64,000 nt of DNA from an uncultured Acetobacteroides sp. (GTDB taxonomy: Bacteria; Bacteroidota; Bacteroidia; Bacteroidales; ZOR0009). The position numbers were made by a program, and so were the translations under genes. The number at the start of each line of letters is the position of its first letter. Positions within the stretch are counted from its first letter, which is position 1. Location of the stretch: contig NZ_OY782755.1 of assembly GCF_963678165.1 (NCBI RefSeq), positions 806,001-870,000 of the forward strand. Reading direction: 5' to 3'. The notes beneath the pieces are model-generated. The model was not told the origin of the DNA, did not search any database, and saw only the letters and a program-made list of their open reading frames with translations. Positions 12,201-19,330 of the stretch are shown here, one piece after another.

Positions 12201-15200
12201 GGTACAGGAACAACCACCAACTTTAATACGATAACAGTCGATAAAGGATCGTCGCGTAATACGCTGCTTGAGGTAACGTCTAGCACTCTTTCGTTGAATA
12301 CAACTCTTGCTACGGCGCTTACTCTAACCAACGGCACCTTTAGGCTAACAAGTCCATTAACCCTTGCCCTCACCAATTCGGGTAGCTTCTCTATTCCTAT
12401 TTCAGGTTGTTTGTCTGCCAATGGAGGTACCATAAATATTGGAGGAGCAGGAGCCACCGATGCCACCGACCTTAAACTCGACGGTCGTTTGGAGGTACTA
12501 GATGGCGCTATTAATATAGGTACGCTTGGCACAAATCTTAATAACGACATTGAGTACTCCTCGGGTGGAACTCCCGAAATAGTTGTGGGTGGTGCCGGAA
12601 AACTTTTTGTAAATGGTCAAGTACGAAGGGTTACCACCATTAATACAGGCTCGCTGAACTATTCGCAAAGCGGAAGTAGTGAGGTTACCATTGCTGGACG
12701 TAATGCTAACAGTTCTCGCTCGATGCTCGAAATCCTTAATGCAGGTAGTAAGTTTGATATGAGCGGCACTAGCAAACTAACCATTACGGGTAACTTTAAT
12801 AATGCCAGCTATACTGACCTGTATCTAAGTCCAGAGAGTAGTACTGTGACTGGAGGTACTATTGTATTTGGTGCTGGCACAACTGCTGCCAACTCAACCT
12901 TTAATATGGTGACATCCGTTCCTCTTTGGAATCTGGAGGTAGATGGAACAACAAATAGTAAGAATGTAGATTTGAATATCTACCCTTTGATATTGCAGGG
13001 TAATCTGACTATTAAAGGTAACTCGGCTTTTATGGCAAACGGGCTTGATGTAACCATTAATGGGAATCTAACAAATAGTAATACCAATGCGAGTTCTGGT
13101 GTAAACAGTGGAGGCTATCAGGCAGGGGCGTTAACGCAAACAACCTATTTTAAAGGGGCTTCAAGTCAGACTATTGCTGGTGCAGGTGCTAATCTTACCA
13201 ACTTTGGTAATCTGGTTGTAGGAACATCGGGTACATTATCGCTTAGCTCGAATACAAACATACGGGTAAACAGGAATCTCTCTATTAACGCAGGGATATT
13301 CAGTGATGGTGGAAATACCATATCACAGATTGGGGATGTTTATAATCAGGCGACCCATATAAGTTCGGGTGCTACAGGAGGTATTAGTTTCGATGGAACA
13401 CAACCTCAGCTGATATCTGGTAATGGGGCTGGCTTGTTTGGTAATATTACCATGAACAACTCGATGGGGGCTGTTGCAAAGGATAATTTCCAGATAAACG
13501 GTATTCTTACCTTTAATTCAGGTAGCATTTATATTGACGATTATCTCCTAACATTTGGTTCAAATGCCACTGTCGCAGGATCAACTGATAAGAATAGGAT
13601 GCTTATCCTAAATGGGGTAATCTCTGATGCTGGGGTAAAGAAGATATTCAATGCTGGCGCATCTTCGTTTACTTATCCAATGGGTGTTGCTGGAAAGTAC
13701 ACTCCTGCTACCTATACCTTTACATCGAATACCAATAGCAATGGGGCCATAACCATTAAGCCAGTAAACTATATTCATCCATCGGCGGCAGCACCTGCAA
13801 CGGATCAGCTAAAGTACTATTGGAATGTTGTATCGTCTGGTTTTTCAGGAGCATGTATCGTAGATCATTATTATAAGTATGAGGCGGCAGATGTTGTTGG
13901 AACCGAGACTGACTACGTTGCTGGTAGATTTGTTGGAGGTATTTGGAACCCATCGGGGGGGATTGCAGGAGGCGTAGATGCAGGAAACCATCAGGTTAAA
14001 CTGATAGGACAGACCTTTATAGATGGGGAGTATACGGCAGGTGACGATCCTAACTTTGTGTCTTTGCCTGTACTATATAGCATAAAATCGGGTGACTGGT
14101 TTACATCGGGAACATGGTCTCTTACGGCTGGTGGACCCTCTTGCGGCTGTACTCCAAATGGGAATCCAGTGGTTGTCTCTGCAGGGCATACGGTTACACT
14201 TGGTTCTAATGGAGCAACGGCATATTCAGTGGATATTAAAGGAACTCTTGATGTTGGGTTGACGGTTTATCATAGTATTGGTCATGTGACTGGAGGTGGT
14301 AAGCTAATGCTTACTTCTACTGCCGATGGTATTTTCGTATTCCCTGGTGGTAACTTCGATGTCTTTGCGGGCACTACAGGCAGTACCATTGAATTTACTG
14401 GTAACAATGAGGCCACATTGCCCCTTAAACCAGGTAATAACTACAAACCCTATCAGAATGTAATATTCTCGGGTACAGGTAAGAAAATGATTACAGCAGA
14501 GGACCTGAAAGTGCTGGGAAATCTTACCATTAATGCAGGTGCAACCCTAAGTAACGAACTCTTCAATAGAACTATTACCGCTTTAGGTAATTGGACCGAT
14601 AACAATACGTCTGCGACGGGTGGTTTTATTCCAGGTAAGGGAATGGTTAACTTTAACGGTGCAGTAGGGCAAACGCTTACCGTTGCTAATGGTGCAACTA
14701 CTGAGCAGTTCTATAATCTTAAGATAGACAATGCTGCTGGGATGACCATTGCAGGTCTTGGGAACGCTGCTGTATCTAATCTTTTGTACCTAACCAATGG
14801 GAATGTAACAACAACATCAACGAACCTGTTGAGCATAACCAATACCAGCACTAGTGCTGTTGTTGGTGGTAGTCCTACCTCATTCGTAAATGGACCGCTT
14901 AGAAAGAGTATGAACGCTGGTGGTAATTTTGCTTTCCCTGTTGGTGATGCTAGTGGCTCTCGTTTTGGGAGGGTTGTTGTATCTGAAGTGTCTAGTGCAG
15001 GCAATTATACATCTCAATACTTTAGCCACAACCCCAACAACGAAGGGTATAACCCTTCTACAAAAACTGCCCCTGTTGATGTGGTGAGTAATACCGAATA
15101 CTGGAAGGTTAATGGACCTGTTGGTGTTACCGGGAATGTTACCTTACGTTGGGATAGTTCTAGTGGTATAATTCCAGTTGCAGCGGCTTCTCGACAGAAA

Positions 15201-16739
15201 CTTAGGGTGGTTGAATGGAATTCATCCTGGATTAATAGAGGTAATATGGTTACCGATGGAGGTGTTGCTAGTGGTACTATTAAGACGGCACCTACACCTA
15301 TTGCATTGAATGGCGATCACATCCTTACAATAGGTGTCGAAAGTCTTCCAACCGCTACCATAACCGGCGGCACTGCCAGTATTTGTAATGATGGGACTAG
15401 TACAAGCATTCCGATCACCCTTACAGGTACTGGGCCTTGGAATATAAAGTATAAGATTAATGGGGCCAACGAAACCTCTATCTCTAACATCGCGACTTCG
15501 CCATATAGCTTGGTCGTATCTAATGCGTTACCCGCATTAGCAAGTGGTGGTCCTGGTGACTACGTGTTTACCATGTCGTATGTTCAGGATAATACAGGAA
15601 GCACGGGTATTAGCGATTTTACTACTTCGGCAACTATAACGTTGAAACCATCTCCAACGCCAGTGATCACAGGGTTAACCACGACGCCTGCGGGTTCTGT
15701 TGTAGCGTATAGTACGGCGAGTAGCGGTAATACTTACTCATGGACTATTACAGGTGGTACGCCCGTTTCGTCAAATATAAACCCAGTTTCAGTTACCTGG
15801 GGGGCAGGTGCTGCTGGTACGCTAAGGTTGACAGAAACTATAAATGGTTGTAGTGTTACTACTCCTGTTTACAATGTAACACTTACTGATATTCCTAATC
15901 CTTTAGTTAGCGGTAATAGTACGGTATGTCATAATTCTGTTAATACCTACTCGACCCCAAAGGTTGGAACGCACGCTTATGCTTGGACCGTTGTTGGAGG
16001 AACCTATACGGTTGGTGCTACTCCTAATATTATTAATGTTACTTGGACTGCGGCAGGGACAGGCTCTGTTGCTGTAAAGGAAACAGGATCTTCGTCTGTA
16101 ACGAACTCATTAAGCGTTACTGTAAATCCACTACCTTCAGCAGCTAATACGGTTTCTGATCCTACCATTTGTAATGGTAGTTCTGCAAGTATCGTAATAA
16201 CAGGTGCGGCTGGTGGTATAGAATACCAGCTTCGTCTTAATAGCGATAATACCAACGTAGGTTCATCGGTAAGTAGTATGGCAGGGGGAGATGTTACCTT
16301 AACGGCATCACCTGTGGCAAATACTGTTTACAATGTTTGGGCAACTAATGAATATAGCTGTAGCGTACAGCTTACCGATTTAAGTTCAACTACCGTAAAC
16401 GCAAATCCAGTAATTGCTTGGGATGCCGCAAATGTTTATAAAGGCTGTGCTGATGGGAATACAGTGTTAAAGCTTAGCGACTCTTCTTTCCCTAATTATT
16501 TGTGGAGCGTAGAGGATGCTATTGGAGGTTTCACGCCCTCGAATAGCTATCAGCCAACAATTACTTGGCTGTCGAATGGTTCTATTTTCCCTAGTGGAGG
16601 AACTCAGGTTGATAAGATTGTTTCGGTTATTGTTACAGGAGCAAATGGATGTAAGACAACACTGACAAAAACAGTGACAATTTATCGAAAGCCCGTTACT
16701 GGTCCACCCTACCACGTTGGTAATAACATTGCAAAGTAA
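6249..16739 (+). CDS. Giant secreted modular protein (3496 aa) with Gly-rich, GEVED and PKD-like domains and TGPxYH tail
   Basis: The start at 6249 is chosen because it places a basic N-terminus and hydrophobic core (MGKGYVFNTTQRRFAFVSFL...) as a Sec signal peptide; the in-frame TTG at 6126 would bury it. Residues about 40-215 form a glycine-rich domain opening with a VPAGATSITVECWGAGG motif. An Ig-like beta domain follows, then a GEVED domain at about 335-480 (ends DGEVEDYTVNV). Four 'YS..GNW...TW' modules begin near residues 485, 819, 1703 and 2608, each followed by beta-helix-like repeats and several by FPIGTG.-YTP and YYW units. Cys-containing PKD-like domains occupy roughly the last 450 residues. 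The protein ends TGPPYHVGNNIAK. It is a paralogue of the upstream gene. Role as surface adhesin or matrix protein, and export by T9SS, are inferred; no standard T9SS C-terminal domain is visible. Confidence 0.85.
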   Translation: MGKGYVFNTTQRRFAFVSFLLLALLLAPSEGWGQPQSQIFTTSGTFVVPAGATSITVECWGAGGAGGGSTGSGSGGSGGGGGGYAKKILAVTPNQSIDFIVGTGGIGVNGGNGNPGSSSSFLSLIANGGGGGKTNKQAAGSGGNATGGTTNTTGGNGIVGTATGGAGGAGANGGAGGAGATNNDGGNGNSPGGGGGGGEKGGGNKAGGNGGDGQIIVTWTVPTFAVSTATLDFGFAANGSTSTSQSVTLSGINLTGDPGNVVINAPDNFEVSLSAGSGYASSINVPYASATLASTTIYVRFKPTEANVDYIDFITVNGGGAPEQSVTVVGNSNPSYCSSTGNTSYATSVTKVQFNTINNTSAKPSAYSDYTALSTSLAKNSSYNLSVNLNTDGPYSINARVWIDWNQNGSFNDAGEEYDLGTTSNSANGPTTLSPLAINVPSTAALGNTRMRVSARYNSYAASCDNGYDGEVEDYTVNVMQPPTVYYSRGGDPTVYANWNTARTGGGSSPTSFTANNQIFVVQPSFPMTAVSVWGILGTTTKLQIEDGSMLTANAPITLSAATTLQLDANATYNHNVDSDAVWGGVEVIDPASTISYGFAGAQNVMALNYGNLTIAGGGTKTMQGNVTVNGTLTLANGKLSLGSGTNNLTLASGATIAGAFDANHMVVCDGTGSLIRQGTSAADFVMAYPVGTGTSYTPYEITSFTATVAGTASVGVRAVPSLAPGPVAANGTDLKKYWAVTTSNLTITDASLKLTYDIGEAGSSSAQANYIPYYHNGSAWSIPTVASGPGANPMTVSGATSIAGQWTAREQPLYKTYYSYQSGNWNIATTWTTDPSGTLSVAPAVPTANDRVVILNGRTVKTPANGYAVLSVQINEGGTLDLGTFTTQSFTTVRGQGVVRLSNSVFPTADWSNFVSAGGGTVEYYNAASFSFGQLVYNNLIINLSTTALTSTLLGDMTVNGNLTVTRGKFAINNGTAASRNLSIQGNVYVSANGSMGIGTGNANHRITINGDFTNDGSVRFTNQATPAYTSTPTTGTSDVVFNNGTADQSLRCNGQSDFYRIEIDKGFDQTYVLNIDATATANFRLFGRNDQQHYLPTQSPPNLPNPNALGLLAGTVRLGSNISIPCLGTDNGNYGVYNIDEDARLWLDGATVVWNPAYQNFDPVVYGTIRITGNSYFDIRNGANGLVMRTTGLLSIEGGQLDISSLRVSSQDGLGTHRGAYYQSGGTLNVTGGSTDFAASFMLPYSAMAFKMSGGIINILAPAITGGSGNNFSLIIGANPSNISVTGGTVNITTPGGGQANINSSAPFWDLNILGTGTSYLADYAGNASLPAVPALTAPALVVLHNLAVNGSSRLNTNNKNVSVAGDFMLSAGTTYLPGTNMTIFNGSGGQRFSNIGTIGVGGNGLYDLMITNKSNADIFTNNLIVQNNLTIDDGCFLNDVGHSIRVNGNVTNSGTHTSQASGAILLNGTFNQVIGGSGLGVFGNVNLNNTAGATLTANQSLTGNLRLGAGVLNVGNLNLKLGSASAVYDALAGTTTAGFSGTKMLKLAGFQSDAGITKTYSSTANFLFPIGTGADYTPANIQVGTAPSNWGSVTVRPVAQLQPFATSTNALTYYWKVTSSDFAGLQPNSVTHSYQYVTSDIVGTEGSYIPAAYRPYSWVPINDVSKVVDGTNTVLFNGISFIDGDYTAGELSAFAPVKVFYSRTDGNWNDYNTWSTASVGGVAVSAGAVAGINIPGPSNPVVIGDASHNHTVTIPAGFNNITTGGLQINSGSTLDITTTTGHNFGSIPDTKVLGTGLLKISSSVGIAVFPGGDFGNFLSSGGGTVEYYSNGATSFTLPTTYVSAGSTVNITTYNNLVTTPAAGRTVTLPNTNLMVYDTYRVGGTGVSQLNNAATLQTLTVGKLLDVQSSGTLRYTNTGAQSVVANGDVLVNGTFDVNAGGTATNLLAVQGNLTNNGTFDMYKSATRVCNVTFTGDTDKEINGTGTTTNFNTITVDKGSSRNTLLEVTSSTLSLNTTLATALTLTNGTFRLTSPLTLALTNSGSFSIPISGCLSANGGTINIGGAGATDATDLKLDGRLEVLDGAINIGTLGTNLNNDIEYSSGGTPEIVVGGAGKLFVNGQVRRVTTINTGSLNYSQSGSSEVTIAGRNANSSRSMLEILNAGSKFDMSGTSKLTITGNFNNASYTDLYLSPESSTVTGGTIVFGAGTTAANSTFNMVTSVPLWNLEVDGTTNSKNVDLNIYPLILQGNLTIKGNSAFMANGLDVTINGNLTNSNTNASSGVNSGGYQAGALTQTTYFKGASSQTIAGAGANLTNFGNLVVGTSGTLSLSSNTNIRVNRNLSINAGIFSDGGNTISQIGDVYNQATHISSGATGGISFDGTQPQLISGNGAGLFGNITMNNSMGAVAKDNFQINGILTFNSGSIYIDDYLLTFGSNATVAGSTDKNRMLILNGVISDAGVKKIFNAGASSFTYPMGVAGKYTPATYTFTSNTNSNGAITIKPVNYIHPSAAAPATDQLKYYWNVVSSGFSGACIVDHYYKYEAADVVGTETDYVAGRFVGGIWNPSGGIAGGVDAGNHQVKLIGQTFIDGEYTAGDDPNFVSLPVLYSIKSGDWFTSGTWSLTAGGPSCGCTPNGNPVVVSAGHTVTLGSNGATAYSVDIKGTLDVGLTVYHSIGHVTGGGKLMLTSTADGIFVFPGGNFDVFAGTTGSTIEFTGNNEATLPLKPGNNYKPYQNVIFSGTGKKMITAEDLKVLGNLTINAGATLSNELFNRTITALGNWTDNNTSATGGFIPGKGMVNFNGAVGQTLTVANGATTEQFYNLKIDNAAGMTIAGLGNAAVSNLLYLTNGNVTTTSTNLLSITNTSTSAVVGGSPTSFVNGPLRKSMNAGGNFAFPVGDASGSRFGRVVVSEVSSAGNYTSQYFSHNPNNEGYNPSTKTAPVDVVSNTEYWKVNGPVGVTGNVTLRWDSSSGIIPVAAASRQKLRVVEWNSSWINRGNMVTDGGVASGTIKTAPTPIALNGDHILTIGVESLPTATITGGTASICNDGTSTSIPITLTGTGPWNIKYKINGANETSISNIATSPYSLVVSNALPALASGGPGDYVFTMSYVQDNTGSTGISDFTTSATITLKPSPTPVITGLTTTPAGSVVAYSTASSGNTYSWTITGGTPVSSNINPVSVTWGAGAAGTLRLTETINGCSVTTPVYNVTLTDIPNPLVSGNSTVCHNSVNTYSTPKVGTHAYAWTVVGGTYTVGATPNIINVTWTAAGTGSVAVKETGSSSVTNSLSVTVNPLPSAANTVSDPTICNGSSASIVITGAAGGIEYQLRLNSDNTNVGSSVSSMAGGDVTLTASPVANTVYNVWATNEYSCSVQLTDLSSTTVNANPVIAWDAANVYKGCADGNTVLKLSDSSFPNYLWSVEDAIGGFTPSNSYQPTITWLSNGSIFPSGGTQVDKIVSVIVTGANGCKTTLTKTVTIYRKPVTGPPYHVGNNIAK

Positions 16740-16746
16740 TTATAGC

Positions 16747-16784
16747 AAAGAAGGCTGCCTCGGTTTGGGGCAGCCTTTCTTTTG
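16747..16784 (+). terminator. Rho-independent terminator
   Basis: Stem AAGGCTGCC/GGCAGCCTT, extendable on both sides, followed by a T-rich tract TTTCTTTTG, eight bases after the giant gene stop. It separates the surface-protein locus from the mut genes. Confidence 0.8.
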
Positions 16785-16990
16785 CCAAGATTATCAAGGT
16801 ACACGAGGCTTGGAGTAGGATTATGAGGCTGGGTGTAGCTGTTGTGTGACTTTGAGTTTTGCAGTTTGGTCTTTGTGGTTAATATCGAAATTTGCGGAAA
16901 CCGTATTCCTATGTCTGTGTCAATTATGTTTTTGAACATGTTGTCGGTTCTTTCTACTGTTAGTCAATTCACCCTGTCCCAAATTTTTCA

Positions 16991-16998
16991 TACTTTTG
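16991..16998 (+). promoter_or_regulatory. Candidate -7 box for the mut genes
   Basis: TACTTTTG matches TAnnTTTG 27 bases before the mutA ATG. No clear -33 element is seen at the usual spacing. Confidence 0.45.
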
Positions 16999-17025
16999 GT
17001 CCAACTTTAACAAAATAGTTTAGTT

Positions 17026-18888
17026 ATGGCAGAAGATAAAGATGTTAAGTTATTTGCCGAATTCGCTCCTGTGACAACAGCCGAGTGGGATGCGGTAATT
17101 AACGTTGACCTTAAGGGTGCCGACTACGACAAGAAGCTGGTGTGGAAACCATTGGAAGGCTTCAGCGTACGTCCGTACTACCGTACTGAGGATATGAAGA
17201 ATCTCGATCACCTTCAGTATCTCCCTGGTCAATTCCCATATGTTCGCGGAAACAAAACCAACAGCAACGCTTGGATGGTTCGTCAGGATATCCTTGTAGA
17301 GGATGTTAAGGCAGCCAATGCTAAGGCGCTGGATGTGCTCATGAAGGGCGTTGACTCGCTCGGATTCGTTTTCAACAGCTGCAAGGAGCTTACCGCTGCA
17401 GAGCTTGACACTCTTCTTAAAGGTATCAGCGTTTGCGCTATCGAGGTAAACTTTGTATGCTGCTGCAAGAGCCGTAATCTAGCTAAGCTATTCATCGAAA
17501 AGATGAAGAAGGACGGCGTTAACCTTGCTGCTGTTCGTGGATCAATCAACTACAGCCCACTTCGCAAGCTATCGCTCGAAGGTGCTTGGTGCTCCGACGA
17601 AGCTGCTGCTTTCACCAACACTAAGGAGATGATCGAAGGCGCTGCTGCCCTTCCTTGCTTCAAGACTGTTTCGGTTGATGGCTCTATCTTCCACAACTCG
17701 GGCTCAACCTCTGTTCAGGAGTTGGCTTTTGCCCTTTCGATGGGTAACGAGTACCTTGCTAAGCTTACCGATCTTGGCGCTTGCGCTACCATGGTGGCTA
17801 AGGCTATTCGCTTCAACTTCTCGGTTAGCTCCAACTACTTCATGGAGATTGCCAAGTTCCGCGCTGCTCGTATGCTTTGGGCAGAAATCGCAAAGAACTA
17901 CGGCGTTGCCGAGAACGATGCTAAGATGAGCATCCACGCTGAAACATCGAAGTGGAACCAAACCGTTTACGACCCATACGTTAACCTACTTCGTGGTACT
18001 ACCGAGGCTATGTCGGCTACCATTGCAGGTGTTGACTCGCTAACCGTAGTTCCTTTCGATGCTGCTTACCGCAAGTCAACTGAGTTCAGCGACCGTATCG
18101 CTCGCAACGCTCAGCTGCTGCTTAAGGAGGAGGCTCACTTCGACCTAGTGGTTGACCCAGCTGCTGGCTCATACTACATCGAGGAGCTAACTGCTTCTAT
18201 CGCAAAGGCTGCTTGGACGCTATTCGTAGAGGTAGAGGGCAAGGGCGGATATGTTGCTGCAATTAAGGAAGGATTTATCCAAGCTGCAGTTAAGGCTACC
18301 GCTCAAAAGCGTGATATGAACATCGCTACTCGTCGCGATATTGTACTTGGTACCAACCAGTATCCTAACTTTACCGAGGTTGCTGAGGCTGATGTAACCC
18401 TTGAGGCTATCACCCGCGCTGAGGCTAAGAAGGGTGATGCTGCCGAGGCTCTTGCTCCATACCGTGGCGCAATGGCATTCGAGGCGCTTCGCTACAAGAC
18501 TGATAAGAGCGGCAAGGAGCCTAAGGCTTTCATGCTAACCATCGGTGCTTTGGCAATGCGTCGTGCACGCGCTCAGTTTGCTTGCAACTTCTTTGCTTGC
18601 GCTGGCTTCCGTACCATCGACCATAATGGATACGCTTCTGTTGAGGAAGGTGTTAAGACTGCACTAGAGGCTAAGGCTGATATAGTTGTTATCTGTTCTT
18701 CGGATGATGATTACGCAACCTACGCTCCTGAGGCTTACGAAATGCTTAAGGGTAAGGCTATCTTCGTTGTTGCTGGAGCACCAGCTTGCGAAGCCGAGCT
18801 TAAAGCTAAGGGCATCACCAACTTCATCAGCGTAAAGAGCAACGTGCTTGAGACATTGAAAGGTTACCAAGCAGAGTTAGGGATTTAA
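17026..18888 (+). CDS. mutA: Methylmalonyl-CoA mutase small subunit
   Basis: A 620-aa protein. MutA is the non-catalytic partner of MutB in adenosylcobalamin-dependent interconversion of succinyl-CoA and (R)-methylmalonyl-CoA, the entry to propionate formation in Bacteroidales. Residues about 1-480 show the mutase barrel fold, including the FAEFAPVTTAEWDAVI opening and the VDPAAGSYYIEELT block shared with MutB ([14 protein letters not shown]). The C-terminal ~130 residues align with a B12-binding domain but lack the cobalt-ligand DxHxxG motif (AMRRARAQF lies near that place), as expected for the small subunit. The codon bias (Lys AAG, Phe TTC) suggests high expression. mutB follows, with an unrelated gene inserted between them. 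Confidence 0.96.
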   Translation: MAEDKDVKLFAEFAPVTTAEWDAVINVDLKGADYDKKLVWKPLEGFSVRPYYRTEDMKNLDHLQYLPGQFPYVRGNKTNSNAWMVRQDILVEDVKAANAKALDVLMKGVDSLGFVFNSCKELTAAELDTLLKGISVCAIEVNFVCCCKSRNLAKLFIEKMKKDGVNLAAVRGSINYSPLRKLSLEGAWCSDEAAAFTNTKEMIEGAAALPCFKTVSVDGSIFHNSGSTSVQELAFALSMGNEYLAKLTDLGACATMVAKAIRFNFSVSSNYFMEIAKFRAARMLWAEIAKNYGVAENDAKMSIHAETSKWNQTVYDPYVNLLRGTTEAMSATIAGVDSLTVVPFDAAYRKSTEFSDRIARNAQLLLKEEAHFDLVVDPAAGSYYIEELTASIAKAAWTLFVEVEGKGGYVAAIKEGFIQAAVKATAQKRDMNIATRRDIVLGTNQYPNFTEVAEADVTLEAITRAEAKKGDAAEALAPYRGAMAFEALRYKTDKSGKEPKAFMLTIGALAMRRARAQFACNFFACAGFRTIDHNGYASVEEGVKTALEAKADIVVICSSDDDYATYAPEAYEMLKGKAIFVVAGAPACEAELKAKGITNFISVKSNVLETLKGYQAELGI

Positions 18889-18890
18889 TT

Positions 18891-19315
18891 ATTGAGATAT
18901 TAGACGTTAGACATTAGACGTTAGAATATGCACAATTTTAAGGAGTTGAATGTATGGCAAAAGGCTAGGGCTTTCTCGAAAAGCATCTATTCTTTGACTT
19001 CGGACTTTCCGAAAGTGGAACAGTTCGGTGTTGTAAGCCAACTCCGCCGTGCTTCTGTCTCGATCTCATCAAACATTGCTGAGGGTTCGGGTAGAGGTTC
19101 CGATAAGGATATGTGTAGATTCTTGGATATCGCATTAGGATCAGCTTTTGAAGTTGAATCACTGCTATACATTGCTTTAGATTTGGGCTATATCAATCAA
19201 GATGACTTTGATAATTTGAATAGTCAAGTTCTTGAGATTGGCAAAATGCTTTCGAGTTTAAATCAATGTTTAGTTAAGCGACAACAGTCTAATATCTAAA
19301 ATCTAACATCTAAAA
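18891..19315. repeat. Inverted 7-bp repeat element enclosing a four-helix-bundle gene
   Basis: The left arm (18898-18925) is four exact-phase heptamers NNTTAGA, preceded by a degenerate copy at 18891. The right arm (19288-19315) is four heptamers TCTAANN, the reverse complement of the left type. GATATTAGAC at 18896-18905 is perfectly inverted at 19287-19296. The arms bracket the gene at 18928-19299, whose stop codon lies inside the right arm. The element splits mutA from mutB, so it looks like an inserted unit. Similar arms without a gene occur at 39754-39869 and 50715-50865. Confidence 0.75.
18928..19299 (+). CDS. Four-helix-bundle protein, 23S rRNA intervening-sequence (IVP) family
   Basis: A 123-aa protein with the family hallmarks: FKELNVWQKA at the N-terminus, the block FGVVSQLRRASVSISSNIAEG followed by GRGS, then an EVESLLYIALDLGYI helix. 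Proteins of this family are encoded in intervening sequences of 23S rRNA genes and, in many Bacteroidota, as free-standing genes; the fold is shared with the accessory protein bAvd of diversity-generating retroelements. Here it is neither in an rRNA nor near a reverse transcriptase. It lies co-directionally between mutA and mutB inside an inverted heptamer array, so it is probably an insertion read through by the mut transcript. Molecular function unknown. Confidence 0.9.
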   Translation: MHNFKELNVWQKARAFSKSIYSLTSDFPKVEQFGVVSQLRRASVSISSNIAEGSGRGSDKDMCRFLDIALGSAFEVESLLYIALDLGYINQDDFDNLNSQVLEIGKMLSSLNQCLVKRQQSNI

Positions 19316-19330
19316 TCAAAAACAATTATC

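Noticed and set aside
18928-19299. Four-helix-bundle gene as bAvd of a diversity-generating retroelement acting on the FGE-like genes
   Set aside because: No reverse transcriptase or template/variable repeat pair is visible, and the FGE-like genes lie 13 kb away.
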